From assembly GCA_963921425.1 (NCBI GenBank), contig OY992832.1, positions 28,857,489 through 28,921,488 of the forward strand: a stretch of 64,000 bases of DNA, read 5' to 3'. Positions 22,801-33,178 of the stretch are shown here, one piece after another. Both the position numbers and the translations under genes were made by a program. Below the pieces are notes generated by a model. The model made no database searches. It was not told the origin of the DNA and saw nothing but the letters and a program-made list of their open reading frames with translations. How positions within the stretch are numbered: position 1 is the stretch's first letter; every line of letters begins with the position of its first letter. This DNA is from Dryas octopetala (lineage: Eukaryota; Streptophyta; Magnoliopsida; Rosales; Rosaceae).

Positions 22801-25800
22801 GATCACGTGGCATCTAGTCATCATTGTGGGAGTGTTATGTAAGTGTCACTCAGCTTTTAACAGATCTCTTAACAGTCATACTAACGGAGGTATGACATTG
22901 CAACAAATTGGAAAGATGAGGTATGACATTACAAGATTTTAAACATGAGGTACTAAATTGAAATTTGAAGCAAACTTGAAGTACTGAACTGAAATTAACC
23001 CTTATTCTGCTTTCACGCCCACTAAACTTTCAAAAAGTTCTAATCTGCTCCCCACTTCCATTTCTATCATTAATTTTCAGCGCATTCCGCGCATGTGACT
23101 TACTTTTTAGGAGTTTTTTTGTTCATCCACACACATGGCTTACTTTATGGGTGCCTTTTCTGATTGTCATGTGCACATCACGTGTTCCATTTTACAGAAA
23201 TTCTGATGGATTTACAGTATGAGGCATATTAGAACTCATTGAAAGTTTAAGGGGTGTGAAAGCCAAATTATTCGTTCAGAGTGCAATGTAGAAAACGCCC
23301 TAGTTCAGGGGGTATTACTAAACTTTTCTCTAATTAAAATACATGGGTAGGTCCTTCCTTTAAAAGTATATAACATAGATGTCCTCTTAGGACTCCATTT
23401 TTCATAAATTTATATAGTTTAGGAATTCGGTAAATTTTTGGAGTAGTTTTCTCAAGTAATGTTAATATCTATTCAGAACCTTATAGATGGTATAGATGTG
23501 AATGTTGATTTCTAGATGCTTTGGTAAAAAACTTTTTATTAGATTCTTAATAGTATGAGAAATGCTAGGAACAATCACGACTGTCTAATCTTAGCTGCCT
23601 GTACATGCAATGCACGAGTTAAGCAATCAAGATTAGGATTTATCGTGACTGTCCTTAGCCTTCCTTTAATGGTAATTTCTAATAGGATTTTGAAATTCAA
23701 CCTTATAATGAATTCTAGAATTCATTTTGTTCTATACAAAGAAAAGTAGCCCTTTTTTTTTTTTTTTTTTCCCTAAATAGTAGGTTTGGTTGTATGTTTT
23801 CTAACTGCTACATAGTTGCCTCATTTCAGGCTGAGCTACTTGATCCTGCAGTAAAGGGAACACTTAATGTTCTTAATTCATGTGCAAAATCCCCATCAAT
23901 CAAACGGGTGGTTTTGACATCTTCTGTAGCCGCAGTTGCATATAATGGGAGACCTCGTACTCCTGATGTAGTAGTCGATGAGACTTGGTTTACTGATCCA
24001 GATGTTTGCAAGGAATCAAAGGTATGCATGTGCTATCATTCTTCATTCTCCTTTGAAAATAAAATATGGTGATGCATGTTGATTCATTATGTTGTAAAAG
24101 TACAGAGGCAAATGAATATCAGTTGTTAAAATTTGATTGTGAGTCTGCTTGTTCACGAATGAACAATGAATCTGCTCACAATATGCAAGTAGCTTTTGTT
24201 GTTCTACTTAATAGGTGATAAGAGAGTGTACCATTAGGAGAAGAGGATAGGACATTTTCTTAAGTGGCAGGAGAGGGTAGTTTTTCAACTACAAAAGCTA
24301 CTATGCTTCGATTGGTAGCTTCTTTCCCTCTTTTTGATCTTATTTTCAATAGGGTCACTTACTTTAGGGTGTAGAATCGTCTTCCAAAACCCGAGATTTT
24401 AAACTTAAAAGCTAAGACAATCTCATGCCAGTCCTTTAACTGCCTAGTTTAACTTTATTCGCTTATTTTCTCAATAAAATAGGGAATTTTTATCACTTCA
24501 CATTACTATGGTAATGAATATTTTCATTTCTTTCTTTTCCCTTCATTTCCTCCAGCTATGGTATGTGCTTTCAAAGACTTTGGCTGAGGATGCTGCCTGG
24601 AAATTTGTAAAGGAGAAGGGTATTGACATGGTTACAATTAACCCTGCGATGGTGATTGGTCCTCTGTTACAGCCAACACTAAACACAAGTGCTGCTGCAG
24701 TTTTGAACGTTATTAAGGGTATAATTTCTTTCTTATTGTATGTGGCATTTCTTCCTTTCAACAAGTAAAATGTTTTCTTCTCAACTAGCTGGAAGAGTGA
24801 CAAATATGGTAACAAGAACACTAGTTAATATTTTTTAAATAAGAATGTTTCTTCATGTTGAGTCAAGACACTGCTCTGTGGTGGCCTTTTGTGCCCCATC
24901 CTTGACTACTATACATTTCAAGAATAAATTGAAGTTTTTGTTAGTTATGTCTTTCTAATAGTGTCTCTGATCAGAGGTGTTTATTTATGATCTAGTTAAT
25001 TTCATGGTATTCAGTTAACTGAACAGTTTTTAGTTAAAGATATCAATGAAATGGTTCCAAGTATTAGTCTAACACTTGGTACTTTTTTACTCCATGAAGC
25101 ACCTGACTGTTTCTTCACTTTATGTTTGATGCAGGAGCTCGAACATTTCCAAATGCAAGTTTTGGTTGGATTAATGTTAAAGATGTTGCCAATGCACATA
25201 TTCAAGCATTTGAGATTCCTTCAGCTAGTGGAAGATATTGTTTGGTTGAGGCAGTTGCACACTTCTCGGAAATTGTGAGAATTTTACATGAGCTGTACCC
25301 TAGTTTACAACTTCCAGAGAAGTAAGTCTTTGTTTCCCAACCAATTTATATTTTGGTATAGATTTGTGATTGGCAATAGTTGCTCCATTTCCACATTAAC
25401 ATGGTCCCATGATTCTGATTCTTAAATGGTTATATGTTTTTTTTTTTTGCTTACATCTCATTCCTTTATTAATGTATAGGTCTAGTTGGTGCTACATTTG
25501 TTATGTATGTGGAAAATATTTTCTGTGAGTGTGGAGCTTAATTGTGCCTTGTTTTGAACTTTGCTCAGCTACACTTGTTTCCTCCAGTTTCTGCACCATG
25601 TGCCTCTTGAGTTTTTGATATTACGAATATGGTTTAGCAGTTGTTATGAAAATTCAGTAGAACTAGGCTTTTTCTTTTATCTTTATTTTGTTATCCTGGA
25701 CTAAGTTCTGTTGTCAAATCATATTGAGAACTTATTCTCATTTTATGATGTATTTCCACTTTCCAAAACAGAAACCAAAGTTGGGAGGAATTAAATTGGA

Positions 25801-26698
25801 GATTCTATATAGGGTACCATTTTTGTTTTCTTGAAGATGAGTTGTTATGTTGAAGATGATTGTAACAATTAATTTATTTTTTATCAGAATTATATTAAAA
25901 ACCATCATATACCTGTGTAGGACTTGTAATATGTTGAATAATTGGTGATTGAAAAACCTCTTGTGAAACTTTTTAGAAAAGTTGGACTTTTAAAAATATA
26001 ATATTGAGTGTCCAGATGATGTATTCAAGATGAGTATATTTAGTGGTTATTTTTTAGTCAATATTATCCTTATTCTCTATCCTTCCAACCTCTTAATCGT
26101 GCTGAAAGATGGAACTAACCTGCATTGGAACAATAATATAACTAGGAAAGAAGGTTAACATTATTCCTCTTAGTTCAATTTCATGTCAAGTTGAAGTTGC
26201 TGCATTTTGTCCGCCTATAGATGTTCATCATTAAGTATTGCATAGTTAACGCATTTGTTGCCGAAAAATTTGCGCCATATAATGGGCATAAGGAAATAGA
26301 TGTTACAGGTTAATGTAGAATGACTCTTTGTTGGCTGACTTATTTGCTTTATCCATTTCTTGCAATTTTAGGTTCACGACTTTCTTATTCTTGTTTTTTT
26401 TTTAAATCCTAGCAGGACTTGTAATGCTAATATATCTCTATTACCATAAAGCCATGCCACACCCTTTGGTGTTACAGGCTTCACCAAAAATGAGTTACCT
26501 GAAATACCCTCTTCTAACACAATTTATTGACCAACACAACTATATGTTTTAAGGATAAAACTGAAAATTGGAGGGTGTTGGGTCATAGGATTTTCACCAG
26601 GGCTATGTATCATGCTTGACAGTGCATTTTGATACCAGCATTATTATTTTCACATGCTTTAAGAAACACATTTTAAAAATTTTAATGTCTGACAAAAC

Positions 26699-26778
<80 letters not shown>

Positions 26779-26991
26779 GTAGTTGTTACTTGTGGTACTT
26801 TCCTGTAAATTAACGCGTATATTTTCCTTTCAAATGGAATTGCCAGGTGTGCGGATGATAAGCCTTTTGTGCCAACATATCAGGTGTCCAAGGGGAAGGC
26901 AAAGAGCTTGGGTATTGAATTCATTCCATTAGATGTTAGCCTCAAGGAAACAGTTGAAAGCTTGAAGGAAAAGAATTTTATCAATTTCTGA
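19814..26991 (+). CDS. Cinnamoyl-CoA-reductase-like / DFR-like NADPH-dependent reductase, six exons
   Basis: Exons as read: 19814-19934, 21741-21910, 23830-24021, 24556-24718, 25135-25321 and 26847-26991. All introns are GT-AG and the joined frame is 978 nt, giving 325 residues plus stop, the usual length of this family. The N terminus has the Rossmann NADP-binding motif [11 protein letters not shown] and the VRDP segment (near residue 38) that selects NADP(H). The extended-SDR catalytic triad is visible as Ser128/129 ([10 protein letters not shown]), Tyr164 and Lys168 (WYVLSK). Around the tyrosine it reads [12 protein letters not shown] rather than KNWYCYGK of true lignin CCRs. It therefore more likely belongs to the CCR-like clade that reduces aldehydes or ketones (compare Arabidopsis At5g19440), probably cytosolic. 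The substrate cannot be told from sequence. No signal peptide or membrane segment. The start is supported by [11 protein letters not shown], which aligns with family N termini. Confidence 0.93.
20772..21205 (+). mobile_element. TRIM-like small LTR remnant in reductase intron 1
   Basis: A direct repeat of about 50 bp, CCTTGCAAG...TTTG(T/C)AAGGGCAAGT then CCATGGGCCAT, occurs at about 20772-20823 and 21153-21202. Just after the first copy lies TTGGTATCCGAGCAGA, close to the tRNA-Met primer-binding word TGGTATCAGAGC. Short repeats of this size, a primer site and no coding capacity fit a terminal-repeat retrotransposon in miniature. It is an old copy. Confidence 0.5.
22698..23330. mobile_element. 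Mutator-type MITE in reductase intron 2, target duplication TAATTAAAA
   Basis: Ends GGGAAAATTTTAGCAATGCC and, inverted, GAGAAAAGTTTAGTAATACC, with similarity continuing for about 50 bp (CCCTTGAAC / CCCCTGAAC). Both flanks carry the perfect 9-bp word TAATTAAAA (22689-22697 and 23331-23339). 633 bp, non-coding. The 9-bp duplication favours the Mutator superfamily. Confidence 0.8.
26701..26775. repeat. (CT)n microsatellite in reductase intron 5
   Basis: About 36 uninterrupted CT units roughly 70 bp before the last exon, separated from the acceptor at 26846 by AT-rich sequence. It is likely to vary in length between individuals. Confidence 0.95.
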
Positions 26992-27230
26992 GTCTTTTTG
27001 AGTAGAGTGAAGGTCTTTGCAATAAAAAGAGTGGTGGTAAAACACATTAGCTGCTTCTGGCGAGAAAAAAGGGACAAATACTCAGTCTTCTATGCAGTCT
27101 GCTATGTTTCGCTTGGTGTTTTAGTCTCCAGCTTGTTCATTTCTATGTACGCATGTGTCTGCATAATACAGTGAAAATGAACTATTGACCCTACTTTTCT
27201 TCATCCTGAATAAAATATTGGATTACAGAA
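26992..27230 (+). terminator. Reductase 3' UTR and polyadenylation signal
   Basis: AATAAA occurs at 27209-27214, about 220 bp after the stop codon, with an earlier weaker GCAATAAAAAG near 27019. A T-rich stretch lies just upstream of the stronger signal, as in plant polyadenylation regions. Confidence 0.5.
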
Positions 27231-27739
27231 AGTGAAGTGGGTTCATGCAACTATTGTTTAAGAGATATTGCTAACAGTAGATTCATGGAATAGAATGTCA
27301 TATTACAAGTTACTTTTTTATGTTATAAAACACAGAAATAGAGACAAATGACAGCCAAAGATTGATGCCGAGCACAATAGCACCTTACAACTTGCCCCTT
27401 CCAGCCTCTCTTTGAGGCATTTTGTGAACCACCTTGCCCCCATAGCTTAAGGGAAACTTCAATGACTTGGAAGAAACTCATGCATTGAGAAAACGGTGAG
27501 TAGGGGCTATTGCCGTCACTCGCTCCTCAATGGATCCGCCCCTGGTAATAGTGAAGAGTTGTTCCCCTAGTAGTAGACTAATAGTGAAGAGATAAGATAA
27601 TGCATGCATCTTGCGACGTGCATGTGTCCTTGGTATAGTGAATCTGTAAGTTTAATGCCTTAATTCATAATAAGAGTAAATCTTGTGTTACCTTGTCATA
27701 CTCTGAATAATAATAGTATGAATCCAAAGTGATTTCGAA
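27231..27739. other. Intergenic, no gene seen
   Basis: No extended reading frame, repeat pair or RNA gene is apparent. The base composition is ordinary. Confidence 0.5.
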
Positions 27740-28335
27740 ATGGATTGCGAAATGAGTTTTAAAACTAGGGGTTTTCAAATAAAATGAGGTCAAGAAAAAA
27801 TAGTTGTTTTATTAAAATGATTACAAATGAAATATGTTAAAGTTTATTTTTGTCCACTCACTGAGATTGTTCTCACGTTTTCTTTTTAACATTTCTCCCA
27901 GATATTAAAGATCACTGAAGTCGGACCGCACTACGTTGAGGCATTTTAGTTTCCCATCCCCATCTTATAGGTATAGTACTGGATCAATGTTCTCCATTTA
28001 TTTGTTATAACGACAGGTGATTGTAAACTTTATTAGTTACGCTCTGATTAGACTAATTAGACTAGGTATTACTTAGTGTGGGTCTGAAACTCCTTTTGGA
28101 TTGTGGTTGGGGATGACTGTTGAAAATTAGAAGTGTTATTTGATTTTTGTACAAGTTGGATTGTTCAAATTACAAGGGAATTGCTGCAGAAATTTCAATA
28201 GATTTATCCTTAGATTGACTTCCCTTAAATGATTACAAGAGTAATTCAGGTCAGCGGGCCCAGCATCCTATCGGTGTTAGACCACAGGATCACTCTGGGT
28301 TCTAAGATGAAATATGGGGACGATGTTGTTATAAA
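27740..28335 (+). mobile_element. Fragment of the TGACAGGACCG Gypsy-type LTR family
   Basis: Matches 9590-10206 in order and strand: TTTTAAAACTAGGGG, GTCCACTCACTGAGATTGTTC, GTTGAGGCAT, GGGTCTGAAACTCCTTTTGG and GGATCACTCTGGGTTCTAAG. It contains the phrase AGGTCAGCGGGCCCAGC, whose counterpart in the 60600 copy is GCCCGCTAACCTGAACT. It appears older than the solo LTRs. Confidence 0.65.
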
Positions 28336-28429
28336 ATGAATAAAATATGATTATTATAATATTCATTAACAAATATTTCCATCAGAGTTTATAGACATAC
28401 TAAAATAGATGATGGTACCTTCAACTAGT

Positions 28430-29090
28430 TTTTGGAATTCTACATCCCTCCATGGATATTCTAGAGTCTCAAGGACTCCTAGTGAAGAATGGAGGCTCAC
28501 TACTCCCAAAGTTACCCCACATAATATTTAAAGGCGCTTCTAAAATTAATGAGAGAACATCTGATGCGATTAATTACCAATTTTAATAGCCTCTAAGTTC
28601 ACATAGGCTCTACATAAAAGTTAAAAGCTCATTGACTTAGTTAAACTTGATGAGCTTTATTGATTCATGTTCATGAGTTGAGCCTAGATTTCAAGAATCA
28701 AAACACCTATCCTTAGGTTCCTTGTCTAGAGTTGAAACTTACTTTAGCAAAGGTTCTCTCTTGAAACCTATCCTAGGGCTAGCTTAGTGTGTACATTCCT
28801 AGAGAGCTTTCACTTGAGGGTTTAGGAACCAAGAGAAAGGAGGAGGAAGGAGACATCAAGGGGTGGCTGAACCCACCTAGAGGAGAGTTTTGTTCACTAG
28901 GACTCCAATCCTTAATCGGTCTTCAAGGGTGAGCATTCTTGATATCCTATATTAAAATATGTTTATTTTTCTATGATATAACAACTATGATCCTATGGAC
29001 TAAATGAATTATCTTTGTTTTGTTTTAAGGCATGAGAAATCTTGCTTCCGCTTAATAAATTGTAAAACCTTGATATTTATCCTAGGCAAT
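28430..29090. repeat. Dispersed repeat, copy 2 (related to 14300-14880)
   Basis: See the shared ordered words listed for 14300-14880. This copy extends further at its left side and ends with CTTGCTTCCGCTTAATAAATTG, a phrase that resembles the end of some plant copia LTRs. The class is inferred. Confidence 0.5.
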
Positions 29091-29975
29091 CATTTCATTC
29101 AGAGGGAAAGGTAATGGGTGAACCAACACAAGGACAAGGAGGAGATCTATAGAACCATGGATGGTGGTTGGGCGGTGGTCTCGGCCACCTATGGTGGATT
29201 GGTGGCTAGTCCATGGGTCACTCCTTTGGCCTGGTTGATTTGGGCTTAAGTCATTTTTTTTGTTGATTTATTTAAATTTCATATTGGGCTTAGTGAACTT
29301 CAACCCAATTCTCAATTTTAGGTACATCACTTTAGTCCATGTTTATTTTATTAGGCTAGCGAACCCATTTGCAATAAAACATGCTTAGAAACATAAAAGG
29401 ATGACACTTTGTTATTTCAATTATGATTGAATATAACATGGATGGTTATGGACTTAGACCCAATGCATGCTCACTATGGAATTGGCCGAATTTTAAATTA
29501 AAAACTAAATTTATTGGGATGTAATTATTAAATTGGGATTGCATGCCCTCCTCTCTATTTATTTTCATGTAAAATTTTATCTCCCTCACATTTGTAATTC
29601 TCTCTAATCCGAGATTAGAGTTTCAAGAAACCCGTGGAACATAAATAAATTGGATTTTGGAGGATTTGGGAGGCAACGAAACCACCTCGTAGGTGATGCA
29701 TCCATGGTCCCTTTAAATAGTAAACACTGTTCATCCAAAACAACATGGCCAGGAAAAAAATACATGACTTGCGGAATAAGCATGCAAGCCATTTATATCC
29801 GCGCTTATTTAGAGAATATCACAAATTTAAAGGTCCATTGATTTTAAATATTAAATTTCAATAATTTTTTAGTTTAGGTACCAAAATTAAATAGCATTTT
29901 AGATTAAGTACTAGTTGAAAAGTCAAACAAAATAATAAAGTAAAAGATATTAGAATTTACAAATATTACATCACA
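29091..29975. other. Intergenic, no gene seen
   Basis: Short frames only. G-rich words near 29160-29220 (GGTGGTTGGGCGGTGGT) and AT-rich sequence afterwards. It may be interior sequence of the repeat at 28430-29090. Confidence 0.4.
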
Positions 29976-29979
29976 TGCC

Positions 29980-30320
29980 ACTACAATAAAAAATAAAAAT
30001 AAAATTACATCATAAATATTACATTAATTTATACTATATTGTAATTTTAAAAAATCAATTCAGTCACAATTTAACTGTGACTATCTTGGTAAATTGAAAG
30101 AGATAACTCACACCACTATACTATGTATTATTTTGAGTAAAAGTATTGTTTTGACCTATATTTATACTATATTGTAGTATAATTTCTTTAAAATAAATTC
30201 AATTAAGTCACAACTTAACTGTGACTGTCTCACAACTTAGATGTGACTGTCGTTCAGTCACAACTAAATTTGAAGTTGTGAGTGTCGTACAGTCACAACT
30301 AAATATGAAGTTGAGACTAC
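29980..30320. repeat. Cluster of CAACTTAACTGTGACTG words beside a CACTACAA end
   Basis: CACTACAATAAAAAATAAAA at about 29982 is CACTA-like. It is followed by a series of AGTCACAA(C/T)T...TGTGACTG words at 30062-30300 (GTCACAACTTAACTGTGACT, GTCACAACTAAATTTGAAGT and variants), as in subterminal repeats. No matching right end was located, so this is a possible one-ended CACTA remnant. Confidence 0.4.
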
Positions 30321-30706
30321 ATTAGCAAATTTTCAAGATAATTTAAAAGCCTCAAGGACAATTTTGTCAAAACCTTATAAATTTTAACTAACATCCATCA
30401 TATGTGGGCCAAAGGACAAAAATGTCAAATGGAAAAGGCTCAAATCAAAGAGGTCAACATATTTGTGACATAATCTAAAAAACTACATTTAAATTGGTAG
30501 TTCAATTGAAATATTATAGTCTTCATGTTATACCGAAAAATTATTGAGATCTAGTATTTAATCTTAATTTTCTACAAATTTAATTATCAAAATTGAAGCT
30601 TATATATTAGAGTTATACGACCGAATATATGGATACCATTCACAACCAAAAACTTTCAGAAAATCATATTTTGGAATTTTTGAAATATAACTTTTGATAA
30701 TAATCT

Positions 30707-30758
30707 TTGAAATTGACAGATTTTTTTTTTTTTTTTGTAAAGTTGAAATTGATAGATT
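30707..30758. mobile_element. Poly(T)GTAAAG micro-insertion flanked by a 16-bp duplication
   Basis: TTGAAATTGACAGATT (30707-30722) and TTGAAATTGATAGATT (30743-30758) bracket a T-run ending GTAAAG. On the minus strand it reads CTTTAC followed by poly(A), like the last bases of a retrocopied RNA. The same CTTTAC-type ending is seen at 32491-32518. Confidence 0.55.
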
Positions 30759-30764
30759 GAAAGA

Positions 30765-30910
30765 TAGGTTAGATATGTACGAATCAATTGAAACACTCAA
30801 AACCCTATACAGCAAAATCTATCACATGAAATAAAAGATAGTAACGAATTTAATAACATTGCAATTATCATTTCTACGTACCAAATAAATAAACAGTATA
30901 ATTATAATAT
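30765..30910 (+). repeat. Upstream copy of a duplicated NAC promoter segment
   Basis: Shares AAACACTCAAAACCCTATAC, GGAATAAAAGATAG-like, AATTTAATAAC and ACCAAATAAA words, in order, with 32896-33040 just upstream of NAC. The two copies are 2.1 kb apart in direct orientation and look about 80-85% identical by eye. Confidence 0.75.
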
Positions 30911-31401
30911 TCCTCCAGCCCGAAGTAAACGGTGTGCAAATGACTAATATAAAGGCATGTTTCTTTGTGTTACAAACTCCACCAAATTTCCAATTATCTA
31001 AAATAGCCTAATCTAATAAAAATAATTAACGCATCATAATTATATTTTCAGAGAGTAAAAAATAAAACAAAGCAATTAGTTAAAGAAAACATAATAATAA
31101 ACCACGCGGTCAGTGCCCTACGTTGCAAGCCACCTTCACCTTACTAACTTATCCTCCAATCCCTATTCTTTTCTGTTTCTATAGGCTGGTGGCTCTAGGC
31201 CATAAAAAAGCTTATCCTCATCAAGGATAGCATACAACCATGGTTTGGGAAGCTTCCTCCACCAAAACCATAACATCCGAAATTGATAAAGAAAACTGAC
31301 CTAGTCTAGAATTGTGTTCAAGTCTAGTTGATTATCATATTGTTTTGGGGCATAGTTTTAGCTCATTATTGAACCTTAACTACTGCATTGCATTTTATTT
31401 T

Positions 31402-31875
31402 GGGTGCTGCTATATATATGCACACCATTTTTCCTCTCATTACACAATTGTCTCTCTCATTTATAAATTACAATTATAACCCTAAACTCAAATGACCATA
31501 AAGGACAACCCGCCCAGACTCAACCACCACCAAGTCCCAACTCATCCGCATGCAGGCGCCACCCTTGTCGCCAGCAAGGTTGCCGGCCCTTGCAACTGAT
31601 CGGAGAGAGAGTGATAGAGAGAGAAGTGAGAGAGAGAAAGGGAGAGATCGAGGAGAGAGGGAGAGAGAGAGAGAGGAGGAGGCTGGTGGGGTGAGGCTTG
31701 ATGGTGGCTGGGTTATAAGGTGTCTTTTTTTTTTTTTTTTAAATGAGGGTATTTAATTTTTAAAATTTTTAGGGTGTGTTTTGAGAAATTAGATAAATCA
31801 GAAAGAAAAAAGAGTGTTAGGTGAGAAATGATGCGTGTGTAGTGAGAGGAAGAAGGGTGTGCTATAGCAGCCCTC
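31402..31875. mobile_element. MITE with GGGTGCTGCTATA-type ends
   Basis: Left end GGTGCTGCTATATATATGCA then CACCATTTTTCCTCTCATTA; the right end read inverted is GAGGGCTGCTATAGCACACC then CTTCTTCCTCTCACTACAC. The interior holds a short GC-rich stretch and (GA)n at 31605-31680. No coding capacity, and target duplications were not resolved. The arms are about 45-60 bp. Confidence 0.65.
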
Positions 31876-32473
31876 GTAATTTTTTATGTTTTCATCAGTG
31901 GTTTTTTTATTTTAATTTTTTCAATTCCATCTTCATTGTTATAACAAGTCCAAACTAATATTATGTTTCTTTGAATTACTTTCAAGCCGCAATGGAACAT
32001 GGCTAAATCTATGCATCATATGACAATCAGCAATGGAAACAAGATTTAACTTAACGATAATAAGTTAAGGAAGAAGAAGAGGATGCTGAACAAGGTTATG
32101 GTTTGTTGTGTTTTGTCTTCTTTTAAAATAAATTTTATGCCATACTTTGAGGATGCAACTTGGCGCCTCTGAATTTGAGGTTAAGAAGCCTTTAATTTCT
32201 TGCCACAATTAATTTCAACCATCCAAAAGTATTCTATAGTTGAGCTAGATTGTGCCACAATTTTCTTTGGGATGAGGAAATCTCCCAATTTTCTGGCACC
32301 GTTCTTAAACTGCCACGAGTTTAAATATTCCCTCAGTCATTCTCAGTACCTCTGGTTTTTTAAATGACCATCTCATTATTTCTCAGTACCTTGAAAGATT
32401 TTTGGATGGGCCGTATTAATTAAAATCTGGTACAGTTTGTTACAATTGCAAAGGTGTACGTAGCGTATGTATC
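31876..32473. other. Intergenic, no gene seen
   Basis: AT-rich sequence without an extended frame. The words CATCTCATTATTTCTCAGTACC and CCTCAGTCATTCTCAGTACC lie close together near 32330-32390. Confidence 0.4.
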
Positions 32474-32535
32474 CTAGTCCAGCAGACCTTTTTTGTTTTT
32501 TTTTTTTTTTTTTGTAAACTAGTCCAGCAGACCTT
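32474..32535. mobile_element. Poly(T)GTAAA micro-insertion flanked by a 17-bp duplication
   Basis: CTAGTCCAGCAGACCTT at 32474-32490 is repeated perfectly at 32519-32535 and brackets a 28-bp T-run ending GTAAA. The duplication length fits LINE-type target-primed insertion of little more than a poly(A) tail. Confidence 0.6.
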
Positions 32536-32895
32536 AATAAAGTTTTACTTCCATTAATTTCAATTTACAATTGAACATTATTTATGTGATGACTCTGGCT
32601 TAAAATTGATGATCATCATTATGTATTTAATTTAATTAATTCAATAGTTATACATGTCAGTTCCTTAAAAGAATGCATCAATTTCCTAATCCATACTTGT
32701 TATTAAAAACAAAATTACTATCTTGGTGATAGAATCAATAATTTTACTAGGATATATAATTCAAAATTTCAACCCGTAATTATTATTATTTATTATTTTG
32801 TTAATATACCATATTAATTATTAATAGAACGTCGTAGTACTAGCTAGTGAAGAGTTATGATAACTATGTGATTCCACAATCTTTATTGAACTGAG
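32536..32895. other. AT-rich NAC upstream region
   Basis: No gene. TTAATTAA-type words and short AT runs dominate (TTATTATTATTTATTATT near 32780). Confidence 0.4.
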
Positions 32896-33040
32896 ATAAG
32901 TTAGATATGTGGACCAATTAAAACACTCAAAACCCTATACAACAAAAGCTATCCCACGGAATAAAAGATAGAAACAAATTTAATAACCTTGTAATTATCT
33001 TTTGTACGCACCAAATAAAAATAATAATTATAATTATCAA
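32896..33040 (+). repeat. Gene-proximal copy of the duplicated NAC promoter segment
   Basis: Direct repeat partner of 30765-30910, ending about 140 bp before the NAC start codon. It may hold the core regulatory region of NAC. The distant copy was either separated by insertion of the sequence between them or left by a tandem duplication. Confidence 0.75.
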
Positions 33041-33178
33041 AAACGAAAATTTCGATAGGGTTTTATCTGATATCCCGGAGCAAAGGGGGTTTATTATTTA
33101 AATATTTGTTTCCAACTTTCCACCAATCTTCTCAACAAAAACAAAAGAAAAAAGAGTCATACTTGCGTCTGTGTCAAT

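Noticed and set aside
23560-23660. Small inverted repeat in intron 2 (AATCACGACTGTC / GACTGTCC region)
   Set aside because: Arms are short and imperfect and no target duplication was found; not enough to call an element.
26448-26605. Imperfect inverted repeat in intron 5 (CACACCCTTTGGTG / GGAGGGTGTTGGG)
   Set aside because: Similarity is limited to about 15 bp and could be chance.
29980-30000. Complete CACTA element starting CACTACAATAAAA
   Set aside because: No matching right end with the same 3-bp duplication was found in the window; kept only as a possible one-ended remnant.
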